Part shown: positions 1 through 6,267 of the stretch, piece by piece | Layout: every line of letters starts with the position of its first letter | How positions within the stretch are numbered: the stretch's first letter is position 1 | Source of the DNA: Tissierellia bacterium | Lineage (GTDB): Bacteria > Bacillota_A > Clostridia > Tissierellales > Peptoniphilaceae | Reading direction: 5' to 3' | Length of the DNA: 6,874 nucleotides | Assembly (NCBI GenBank): GCA_030537695.1 | Contig: JAUNVJ010000031.1 | Span: forward strand, 1-6,874 | Translations under genes and position numbers: made by a program | Notes under the pieces: model-generated | What the model was told of the DNA's origin: nothing | The model's database searches: none | Seen by the model: the letters and a program-made list of their open reading frames with translations, nothing else

Positions 1-424
1 CTAAAGAACCTGCAGCACATAAAAGTCCTACGGTAAATTTCTTGTCATATTTTTTGTCAATCAAACTGGGAATCATAATTCCGCCAACTCCTGCCACCGT
101 TGCCGGGGAAGAACCGGATAGGGCTGCAAAAAACATACAGGATATAATAGCCGTTATAGGTAATCCTCCCGTAATCCACCCAAACATCTGATTGGCAAAG
201 TTCACCAGCCGTTTGGAAGCTCCCCCTTCCAACATGATATCACCGGCAAAGATGAAAAAGGGAATCGCCATTAAACTGAAAGAGTCCACTCCAGCAAACA
301 TCTTTTGGGCGGCTGTAATAATCGGCAAACCTTCATTGGCCATAGCGGCAATCGTCACCAAACCGGTGGTAATTGCAATCGGTACTCCGATGACCAGGAG
401 AAGGAAAAATAGAAATAAAATCAT
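1..424 (-). CDS. dctM: TRAP transporter large permease subunit DctM (N-terminal part, cut by window edge)
   Basis: This is the first 141 codons of the large membrane subunit of a TRAP transporter, the part that carries the substrate across the membrane using an ion gradient. The start is a very hydrophobic helix (MILFLFFLLLVIGVPIAI). It is followed by family-typical stretches: MFAGVDSFSLMAIPFFIFAGDIM around residues 42-64, GGASKRLVNFA just after, and an ALSGSSPATVAGVGGIMIP stretch near residues 100-118 that matches the conserved small-residue region of DctM. The ATG at 424 is preceded by GGAGG (432-436) at 7 bases. It shares an ATGA overlap with the dctQ stop, which suggests translational coupling. 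The full protein is normally over 400 residues, so about two thirds lies beyond the left edge. The family assignment is firm; the substrate is unknown. Confidence 0.93.
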   Translation of the reverse strand, partial: MILFLFFLLLVIGVPIAITTGLVTIAAMANEGLPIITAAQKMFAGVDSFSLMAIPFFIFAGDIMLEGGASKRLVNFANQMFGWITGGLPITAIISCMFFAALSGSSPATVAGVGGIMIPSLIDKKYDKKFTVGLLCAAGSL

Positions 425-918
425 TCTTTCACCTCCCTATCTTTAGAGGCAAATAGGCGAATCTTCTCAATGATGATCTTAATATAATTGTAACCCATCA
501 ACAGCATCCCTACCGGTATCGCTCCATAGGCGACGAATAAGGGAACCGGTGTCGACGTTCCTGTGAGATTTAAATCGATGGCATTTTTACACATTTTTAA
601 TCCTGCAATCAATAGAGTCACACAGAAAAAGAGATTGATCACATTGATAATCAAATCCAAAATAGTTTTCTTTTTTCCTTTGACAAAAATTTCCATGATA
701 TCCATACTCACATGGGCATTTTGTTTTACGGCTATACTACTGCCTAAAAAGATAAACCATACAATTAGTATTCTTGCAATTTCTTCCGACCATGAGATGG
801 AATAGTTGAAAAAATATCTACAAATAACTTGACTAAATACCAATAACGAAGTGATGATTAAAAGGAGTGAAGCAATTGCTTCATCTCCTTTTTTCAGCAT
901 ATTTCTTATAGATTCCAT
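421..918 (-). CDS. dctQ: TRAP transporter small permease subunit DctQ
   Basis: This is the small four-helix membrane subunit that pairs with DctM. Hydrophobic segments lie at about residues 15-37, 47-65, 86-110 and 125-155. The conserved DctQ signature is present between helices 1 and 2: SWSEEIAR (residues 42-49), a W54 and FLGSS stretch, then NAHVSMD (67-73). I chose the ATG at 918, giving 165 residues, a normal family length. An in-frame GTG at 930 would add four residues, but that GTG is part of GTGGAGGGAG, whose GGAGG (924-928) is the ribosome binding site 5 bases before the ATG. The gene follows dctP after 38 bases with no visible hairpin and overlaps dctM by ATGA. It is therefore one piece of a DctPQM set. 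Substrate specificity is set by DctP, not here. Confidence 0.93.
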   Translation of the reverse strand: MESIRNMLKKGDEAIASLLLIITSLLVFSQVICRYFFNYSISWSEEIARILIVWFIFLGSSIAVKQNAHVSMDIMEIFVKGKKKTILDLIINVINLFFCVTLLIAGLKMCKNAIDLNLTGTSTPVPLFVAYGAIPVGMLLMGYNYIKIIIEKIRLFASKDREVKE

Positions 919-920
919 GG

Positions 921-928
921 CTCCCTCC
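921..928 (-). promoter_or_regulatory. Ribosome binding site deciding the dctQ start
   Basis: Read on the minus strand this is GGAGGGAG, just before the ATG at 918. The upstream in-frame GTG at 928-930 overlaps it and would leave no site of its own, so the shorter protein is preferred. Confidence 0.75.
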
Positions 929-956
929 ACGATTAACGAATATAAGCTATTTATTC

Positions 957-2000
957 TTATTGCTTATATTCTTCGGCAATATCCAACAGTTCTTGTGCTC
1001 CATCGATTTTCATAAATTCATCATATGCAGCTTGTGTTTTTTCCAGAAACTTCGCCTTTTCATTTTCATCAAATGAATCGATTTCCATTCCACCGTCTTT
1101 GATTTCTTGTAGATACTCATCATCTAATTCTTTCGCTTTTTCCCACTCCCATTTGGAAGCGTTTTTAGCTGCTTCTCTGATAATCTCTTGTAGATCTTCC
1201 GGCATACCGTCAAATTTTTGTTTGTTGATAATTAAATTATAACCCATAAATCCGTGATCACTCATGGTAAGGTAATCTTGCACCTCATAGAATTTTTTTG
1301 TTGCAATATTGGATAGGGGGTTTTCTTGTCCGTCTACCGTCTTGTTTTGTAATGCCGTATATAATTCGTTAAAAGGTACGGAGATTCCGCCGGCATTTAA
1401 TGCTCGAAATTGGGCGACTAACGCGGGACTTTGACTGGCACGAATTTTTAATCCATCTAAATCTTCCACTGTTTTTACCGGTTTTTTTGAATTCGTCAAC
1501 TGTTTAAATCCACCGGTCCAATAACCTAAGGATTCAAAACCTTTTTGAGCAATGTATTCATCCAGCTTTTCACCTAATTTTCCTTGAAGAGCTTCAAAGG
1601 CACGATCCGAATCCTTAAATAAGTAAGGCAAGTCAAATACTTCATATTGAGGAACAAATGATGTCAATGTTGCCAGAAATGGAGCGTTCATATCTAATGT
1701 TCCGTTTAGGATCTGTTCATTGATCTCTTGATCATTTCCCATTTGAGAATCGGGATAGACGGTAATTTGAATTCTGCCATTACTCTTTTCTTCCACTTCT
1801 TTCTTAAATTCTTCAACGGCCATTCCCTTTGGATGGGTGGGACGAACCACATGGGCAAGTTTTAATTCATATATTTCGTCATTTCCACCGTCTGTAGCAG
1901 TATCAGTAGTGTCTTTTTTTCCACATGCTGTTAGTCCTACGACTGTAATTACTGCAATCATTGCAATGATGATCTTTTTTAATTTTTTTCTAAATAACAT
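957..2000 (-). CDS. dctP: TRAP transporter substrate-binding lipoprotein DctP
   Basis: This is the extracytoplasmic binding protein that captures the substrate and hands it to DctQM. The N terminus has a basic region (RKKLKK), a hydrophobic core and a lipobox LTAC with the lipidated Cys at residue 26. This indicates anchoring to the outer face of the membrane, as expected in a Gram-positive cell. The mature part follows the DctP pattern: LKLAHVVRPTHP near 46-57, YPDSQMGND (82-90), then LDGLKIRASQSP (181-192), where R187 fits the conserved arginine that salt-bridges the substrate carboxylate. FNELYTALQNKTVDGQENP (210-228) is the second family hallmark. Length 347 is normal. The ATG overlaps the stop of the upstream flavoprotein gene by one base (TAATG), with GGGAG about 9 bases before it, so the two are probably translationally coupled. 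The ligand is predicted to be an organic acid, but which one cannot be told. Confidence 0.94.
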   Translation of the reverse strand: MLFRKKLKKIIIAMIAVITVVGLTACGKKDTTDTATDGGNDEIYELKLAHVVRPTHPKGMAVEEFKKEVEEKSNGRIQITVYPDSQMGNDQEINEQILNGTLDMNAPFLATLTSFVPQYEVFDLPYLFKDSDRAFEALQGKLGEKLDEYIAQKGFESLGYWTGGFKQLTNSKKPVKTVEDLDGLKIRASQSPALVAQFRALNAGGISVPFNELYTALQNKTVDGQENPLSNIATKKFYEVQDYLTMSDHGFMGYNLIINKQKFDGMPEDLQEIIREAAKNASKWEWEKAKELDDEYLQEIKDGGMEIDSFDENEKAKFLEKTQAAYDEFMKIDGAQELLDIAEEYKQ

Positions 2001-4000
2001 TATTTTCCACTCCCTTTAAATATTTCTTTGTTTCGATATTCCTTCCAACCCGTTTCAAACCAAGGATTGGTTCGAGGTATGGGGCGAATTTCTTTCCAAT
2101 GATGGGTAAATCCATCGCCATTATCGTCTATCGTTGTTTTGCAAATTTGATTTCGTAAATCGTTCTTCAAAGAATAGGACACCTTTTGTCCATGTACATG
2201 AATCTTTTGTTCACCATCTTCTCTAACAACCAAATAAGAACCTCTACTACCTCCTTTTTTCCGACCGTATTCGATCATGGCACTTAAACAGGCCATTTGA
2301 GTCAGCAACATATCATAGAGTCGAAAGACCCGATAAATCTTTTTCGGTCCGGATACCACTGCCTGATCCCATAAATTATGAAGTTCTTTTTCCAAGGTGG
2401 TATAAGTTTTTTTCAACTGACGATCTTCTCGAATAAAAGCACCGCAACGAGACATCTCTCTTTGAGCTTTTTCCCGTATTTGATCTAAGTTTTCTTCCTC
2501 TTTGGAACCTAGCGTGATCTGCTGAATCTGACGAATTTTCTTTTGCACTGTCCTTTGAACTTTCTTTCGGAATCGGTCCATATCCATGGCCTTTGTCTCA
2601 GTATTGGAAATATATTCCGCCGCTCGATAACTTCCCACTTGAGTAGAATTTAGAGCACTGCCTCCGGGACGATAAATTCCCAAACTTCCATTGGCTTCCC
2701 CCACGGGAAAAAGGTTCTTAATATTACTTTCCCACCAGATATTTCCCGCCAAACCTCCATTGTGATGTTGAGCACAAATTTCAATTTCCAAAAGTTCTTT
2801 CGTCAAATCAATGCCGTGATTTTTGTATAATTCTAAGGCCAAAGGATTCATTTCCTGCAATCGTTCAAAAGGTTGGCTGCCGGTAACTTGAGAGTTTTCT
2901 AGATATTGTCGCACCACCGGAGTCAGAAGATTGTGATTCAATTTTCCTTGATCATCAGCACATTCGGGGTTTTTCGTAAAGTCTAAAAAGACTCGGCGTC
3001 CCTTGATCTGAGTTTCCTGGTAGATGAGATAGTCAATCATAGAAGAATTGCCATCCAGTTTTCGAGGATCGAAGGGCCATTGATAGCCTTTTAAAAAAAT
3101 AGCTTCCAAAAGTTTTGACTTATCCTCATAGTGATCTTCCAAAAATTCTCTTTCATCTTTCCCATTTTTATCAGTAGAGACGTATCGAGGAAGAACTTGT
3201 TGATAAGTTCCGGAAAGGTTCCAGCGAAATTTTGTTGAAGCAATCCCATATTGCCATTCTGTTAGATTCTTTGCATCAGCACCAATTTCCAAAGCCATTC
3301 CCGTTCCACCCCATTGGCTCTTTGGGTAGACGGAATGATAATATACGCAGGCCGGCCCTCCGGTTCCCAGTATCACATGGTTCCCTTTAAAAATAACCAA
3401 ACCGTAATGATCTTGATCTCCTTTGGTAAGATCTATGGCAAGGGCACCGATACAACTATTGGAACTTTCGTCCTTTAACAGTCCGATCACCGGATGTTTG
3501 TCAAAAATTGGAATTTCTTTCTTCTTCACTTCTTCTTCCAGTTTTTCCGTCATAATTTTTGACGTTAAGGGGCCTACAGACGTAGCTCTCTTACTGGTAG
3601 AATGGTCCGTCTGATACCCAATATACTGTCCGAACGCATCATGAGGAAAAGGTACACCGATATCCACCAATTTATAAAAACATTTTAAAGACAAGGTCCC
3701 TTCCACCAAGGCAATATCTCCTTCCATAGCACCTCCGTCAAAGAGGGAACGAGCCAATTGGAAAGGACTGTCTTCATCCTCCGCCATTGTCGACTGTTTA
3801 TAATAGGTCTGTTTGTCGGAACCGGTATTTCTGGAGGTTCCTCTTTTTAACCCGTCGGTTACGATGGCAATATCTTTTTTTCCTCCTTGATAAAGAGCGT
3901 CGGCAGCATTGAAACTTGCCGCTCCAGAACCGATAATAATAGTATCGTATTCAAAAATGTCAATTTCTAAATTTTCTACCATCATGGTTTCTCTTTTCAC
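2000..4000 (-). CDS. FAD-dependent oxidoreductase of the fumarate reductase/succinate dehydrogenase flavoprotein type
   Basis: This is a cytoplasmic flavoprotein of 666 residues in the FrdA/SdhA/AprA-like superfamily. The FAD-binding beta-alpha-beta unit is YDTIIIGSGAASFNAADAL (18-36). Its third glycine is replaced by Ser29. The region 50-64 (GLKRGTSRNTGSDKQ) is where FrdA carries the covalently flavinylated His; no His is present, so FAD should be non-covalent. The second FAD region is ILGTGGPACVYYHSV (210-224) and GGTGMALEIGAD (231-242). Candidate active-site elements are R284 in DEREFLED, H412/H413 in QHHNGG, and R444 in YRPGGSALNS (443-452), which resemble the substrate-binding His and Arg positions of fumarate reductases. 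GEANGSLG (434-441) binds FAD. A charged helical C-terminal domain follows, with an SRG-SY-REDGE element near 609-621 like the FrdA ESRG-HYRED motif. There is no signal peptide or heme motif. The GTG start is supported by AAGGAGG 7 bases upstream. The reaction is unknown; reduction or desaturation of a C=C next to a carboxylate or carbonyl is inferred. Confidence 0.85.
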   Translation of the reverse strand: MKRETMMVENLEIDIFEYDTIIIGSGAASFNAADALYQGGKKDIAIVTDGLKRGTSRNTGSDKQTYYKQSTMAEDEDSPFQLARSLFDGGAMEGDIALVEGTLSLKCFYKLVDIGVPFPHDAFGQYIGYQTDHSTSKRATSVGPLTSKIMTEKLEEEVKKKEIPIFDKHPVIGLLKDESSNSCIGALAIDLTKGDQDHYGLVIFKGNHVILGTGGPACVYYHSVYPKSQWGGTGMALEIGADAKNLTEWQYGIASTKFRWNLSGTYQQVLPRYVSTDKNGKDEREFLEDHYEDKSKLLEAIFLKGYQWPFDPRKLDGNSSMIDYLIYQETQIKGRRVFLDFTKNPECADDQGKLNHNLLTPVVRQYLENSQVTGSQPFERLQEMNPLALELYKNHGIDLTKELLEIEICAQHHNGGLAGNIWWESNIKNLFPVGEANGSLGIYRPGGSALNSTQVGSYRAAEYISNTETKAMDMDRFRKKVQRTVQKKIRQIQQITLGSKEEENLDQIREKAQREMSRCGAFIREDRQLKKTYTTLEKELHNLWDQAVVSGPKKIYRVFRLYDMLLTQMACLSAMIEYGRKKGGSRGSYLVVREDGEQKIHVHGQKVSYSLKNDLRNQICKTTIDDNGDGFTHHWKEIRPIPRTNPWFETGWKEYRNKEIFKGSGK

Positions 4001-4001
4001 C

Positions 4002-4754
4002 TTAGAACCTCCTTAAGTGGTACCCTCCGTCAACATTGAGAATGTCTCCTGTGGAATAAGGAAAGCTGTTTGAAACAAAAGCCAATACCGCTTTGGCAAT
4101 ATCTTCCGGATAACCCCATCGAGGAATGGGAAAAGTTCCCTCTTCGATTTGTTTTGTATATTTTTCCGTCACAGCTGCCGTCATATCTGTCTTGATAATG
4201 CCAGGACGTATCTCATAGACATAAATTCCTTCTTCTGCCAATCGATGGGCAAAGAGTTTTGTAATCATGCTGATTCCCGCTTTTGAAATACAATACTCTC
4301 CTCGATTTAAAGAAGTGGCATAGGCGGAAAGGGAAGAGATATTTATAATATATGAAATACCTTTTCTCTCTTGCGCTATCATTTTTTTTGCCACTTTTTG
4401 TGTGAAAAAGTAAGTTCCTTTTAAGTTTCGATTGACGACAAAATCAAAATTTTCTTCCGTTGCCGATAAAATATCATCCCTCGATTTCGGTGCCACTCCT
4501 GCATTGTTTACCAATACATCGATTTTTCCCATTTTTTCTAAAATAGCTTCAATACAGGAATCCATCTTGTCAATTTCCGCCAAATCGAAGGAAAAGAATT
4601 GGATCATACCTTCCGTTTCTCTTTCCAAAGCTTCGATTTCCGGATATTTCGTTCGACCTAAAGTCGCTACTCGATATCCCGCTTGATATAACTCTTTGCT
4701 TACACCCAAGCCGATTCCTCGAGTTCCACCTGTTACAATTGCTACTTTATCCAA
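4002..4754 (-). CDS. Short-chain dehydrogenase/reductase (classical SDR)
   Basis: This is a complete classical SDR of 250 residues, the usual size, expected to oxidise an alcohol or reduce a ketone with NAD(P)H in the cytoplasm. The nucleotide-binding TGGTRGIG motif is at 8-15. R12 and R34 favour NADP(H), though this is only an inference. NNAG is at 83-86, N110 is in NRNLKG, and the catalytic triad is S141, Y154 and K158 (ISSLSAY, EYCISK). RPGIIKTDM (183-191) and the C-terminal GDILNVDGGY (236-245) complete the family pattern. The start is TTG at 4754, chosen because AAGGAG (4762-4767) lies 7 bases upstream and the Rossmann strand begins at once. It overlaps the upstream OYE gene by 8 bases and ends one base before the next start. 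Such proteins are often labelled FabG-like, but the setting (beside a TRAP importer and flavoenzymes, not fatty acid genes) argues for a catabolic substrate. Confidence 0.93.
   Translation of the reverse strand: MDKVAIVTGGTRGIGLGVSKELYQAGYRVATLGRTKYPEIEALERETEGMIQFFSFDLAEIDKMDSCIEAILEKMGKIDVLVNNAGVAPKSRDDILSATEENFDFVVNRNLKGTYFFTQKVAKKMIAQERKGISYIINISSLSAYATSLNRGEYCISKAGISMITKLFAHRLAEEGIYVYEIRPGIIKTDMTAAVTEKYTKQIEEGTFPIPRWGYPEDIAKAVLAFVSNSFPYSTGDILNVDGGYHLRRF
4008..4014 (-). promoter_or_regulatory. Ribosome binding site for the GTG-start flavoprotein gene, inside the SDR coding end
   Basis: AAGGAGG on the minus strand sits 7 bases before the GTG at 4000. It is made from the Leu-Arg-Arg codons at the SDR C terminus, so termination of the SDR and initiation of the flavoprotein occur at nearly the same place. 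It rules out the internal ATG pair at flavoprotein residues 6-7 as the more likely start. Confidence 0.75.
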
Positions 4755-6123
4755 TGGCCTTCTCCTTTTCCTTCATTTTTAAATAGATTGGTCCATACAC
4801 CTCATAATCCCTTACTACACATCCACATAATCCAATTTTGGATTTCATTTCGCTACATTTACTGCAAGCGATACAAACTTTGTTCTTTTGGACTTCTCCA
4901 TCAGCTTTTAAGTCACGAACCATGTAGGGATAGGCGATCATTTCACGACCTAAACCGATCAATTGAATCATCTTATTCTCCAGAGCTCCTGCTGCCACTT
5001 GCGGAATCAAATGTCGAAACCAGGAATATCCTACCCCTACAAAATAAATGTCCGGAAATTCACGTTGAAATAATGCTGCTGTCTCCAACAGCCGAGAAGC
5101 GCTGACGATAGGCTCCTCCTCAGGAACATAAGCACCCTTGTCATAGGGTTTATTCACATGGGCAAAATGGTAAGGATTGCCCATGGTCAAAGAAATTAAG
5201 CGAATATCTCTTTGTTTTAATTTTTCAACCAATTGGAAGGGTTCCTCTAAATCCAAAGCCAAGAATCCGTCTTTTGCCATTCCCCAACCGTTGGGATAGG
5301 GAATCCAATCGGCCATATTGATTCTTGTGGTGATTTCCAAGCCTTCACATTGAGGGTCCTTTTGAATCGCATCAATAATTTCAAGATAAAGCCTCACTCG
5401 ATGGTCAAAATCTCCACCATAAGCTCCTTCACGGTTAAAGCCTGAAAAAAGTTCACTGAGCAAGTATCCATGACAAGCTTTAATATCTACCCCGTCAAAA
5501 CCTGCCTCCTTAGCAAGTCGCGCCCCTTGAAGAAATTTATCCACCAGGTCCTTTAAGTAGTCGTCAGAAACTGGTATATCCTCTTGTTGAACTCCCGAAC
5601 CCGGATCCAGCACTTCATTGTGATGAGCGAATATGGGACGGGATTCTAAAAAACCATGGTCGTTAAAGGTCTTGCAATAGCGTCCGGAATGGTTCAACTG
5701 TATAATGGTAAAAGGAATATGATCGTCACCGAACTCCTCTTGTGCACTATGGACGATTCGTTGCTTTAACTGTTTAAAATCATCTACGTTTTTTTCCGTC
5801 AACATCAATTGTCCAGGATTGGAACGGCCATCTTTTGATACACTAACGGCTTCCAACCATATAATTCCTGCTCCACCTCTGGCGATTTTTTCATATTTTC
5901 GAAAGGTCAAATCAGAAGGACTGCCCTCTTTTGCATCACAGCCTTCCATCGGCAAACTAACGAACCGATTGGGAATTTTGTGATTTTTTAAACAAATTGG
6001 ATTAAATAAAAAATCTGTTCGATCTGACTGAGGAATGGAAAGATGGTATCTCTCCCCTTCTCTTTGTAATTCCTTCATGGTCTTATAATGAAAACCCTTA
6101 TTTTTATGTAAACTATTTCCCAT
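4747..6123 (-). CDS. Old Yellow Enzyme family NADH:flavin oxidoreductase with C-terminal cysteine (Fe-S) cluster
   Basis: This is a 458-residue FMN TIM-barrel ene-reductase related to the N-terminal part of 2,4-dienoyl-CoA reductase and 2-enoate reductase. Visible motifs are LFNPICLKNHKIPNRF (39-54), PMEGCD (58-63), RGGAGIIWLEA (82-92), QLNHSGRY (142-149; Y149 sits where FadH has a catalytic Tyr), GFDGVDIKACHGYL (208-221) followed by R231 and YGG, and the FMN-phosphate loop GLGRE (390-394). The C terminus has C417, C420, C423, C433 and C435, in a CX2CX2CX9CXC pattern suggestive of a 4Fe-4S site. The FAD and NAD domains of full-length dienoyl-CoA reductases are absent. The open frame extends to 6222, but those extra 33 codons run through the AT-rich promoter. 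I prefer ATG 6123, preceded by AAGGAGAGG (6136-6144) at a rather long 12 bases. ATG 6153 and 6168 are alternatives with no good site. This is the first gene of the operon. Confidence 0.88.
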   Translation of the reverse strand: MGNSLHKNKGFHYKTMKELQREGERYHLSIPQSDRTDFLFNPICLKNHKIPNRFVSLPMEGCDAKEGSPSDLTFRKYEKIARGGAGIIWLEAVSVSKDGRSNPGQLMLTEKNVDDFKQLKQRIVHSAQEEFGDDHIPFTIIQLNHSGRYCKTFNDHGFLESRPIFAHHNEVLDPGSGVQQEDIPVSDDYLKDLVDKFLQGARLAKEAGFDGVDIKACHGYLLSELFSGFNREGAYGGDFDHRVRLYLEIIDAIQKDPQCEGLEITTRINMADWIPYPNGWGMAKDGFLALDLEEPFQLVEKLKQRDIRLISLTMGNPYHFAHVNKPYDKGAYVPEEEPIVSASRLLETAALFQREFPDIYFVGVGYSWFRHLIPQVAAGALENKMIQLIGLGREMIAYPYMVRDLKADGEVQKNKVCIACSKCSEMKSKIGLCGCVVRDYEVYGPIYLKMKEKEKAIG

Positions 6124-6177
6124 TACATCTACATACCTCTCCTTCTTGTGCATTATTATATTTTTCATTATAATTAA

Positions 6178-6206
6178 ATTATAAGAAATAAGAGTTTTTA
6201 TAAATA
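6178..6206 (-). promoter_or_regulatory. Candidate promoter of the six-gene operon
   Basis: A perfect TATAAT -10 box on the minus strand (6183-6178) has, at a 17-base spacer, only TATTTA (6206-6201) in the -35 position. Transcription would start near 6171, giving a leader of about 48 bases before the ATG at 6123. The poor -35 next to the direct repeat at 6210-6239 fits an activator-dependent promoter. Two more TATAAT copies lie downstream (6172-6167 and 6160-6155), so the exact box used is uncertain. Confidence 0.45.
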
Positions 6207-6236
6207 TCAATTTATTGTACAAAATTTGATATTTAT
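6200..6236. repeat. Inverted repeat, 11-bp perfect arms, in the divergent promoter region
   Basis: ATAAATATCAA (6200-6210) is the exact reverse complement of TTGATATTTAT (6226-6236), with 15 bases between. Almost at the same centre is a second, 8-bp palindrome, TTGTACAA (6215-6222). It lies between two divergent genes, so it is more likely an operator than a terminator. Each arm contains TTGATA, a -35-like hexamer, pointing outward in each direction. Confidence 0.7.
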
Positions 6237-6239
6237 TGT
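6210..6239 (+). promoter_or_regulatory. Direct repeat with 21-bp period, candidate AraC-type operator
   Basis: ATTTATTGT occurs at 6210-6218 and again at 6231-6239, an offset of exactly 21 bases (two helical turns). AraC-family activators typically bind two same-orientation half-sites about 21 bp apart, with one next to the -35 region. Here the left copy abuts the presumed -35 of the minus-strand operon. The adjacent AraC-family gene is the obvious candidate binder. The link is inferred from spacing and position only. Confidence 0.5.
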
Positions 6240-6267
6240 GGGAATGTGTTAAGCTAGGGGTTTTTTT

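Noticed and set aside
192..446. Plus-strand open frame of 84 codons opposite dctM
   Set aside because: It is antisense to the well-matched DctM N terminus and has no family resemblance. Other short plus-strand frames (563-805, 1837-2019, 3423-3614, 4432-4686) were rejected for the same reason.
919..956. Possible terminator or internal promoter in the dctP-dctQ gap
   Set aside because: No stem-loop with a T-run and no convincing -35/-10 pair is visible in these 38 bases, so read-through is the simpler view.
4002..4754. Calling the SDR fabG
   Set aside because: It has the general SDR motifs shared with FabG, but no fatty acid synthesis genes are nearby and the operon setting points to a different substrate.
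4788..5105. Plus-strand open frame of 105 codons opposite the OYE gene
   Set aside because: It lies wholly antisense to the conserved OYE C terminus, has no convincing ribosome binding site or recognisable domain, and its composition looks like a reverse-strand shadow.
6200..6236. Inverted repeat as a rho-independent terminator
   Set aside because: It lies between divergently transcribed gene starts, the arms are almost pure AT, and there is a 15-base loop, so it would make a poor terminator.
6226..6255. AraC-gene promoter from TTGATA (6226-6231) with TGTTAAGCT as an extended -10
   Set aside because: The -10 matches poorly, and the start would fall near 6262, inside the T-run and past the ribosome binding site. 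The true promoter could not be identified.
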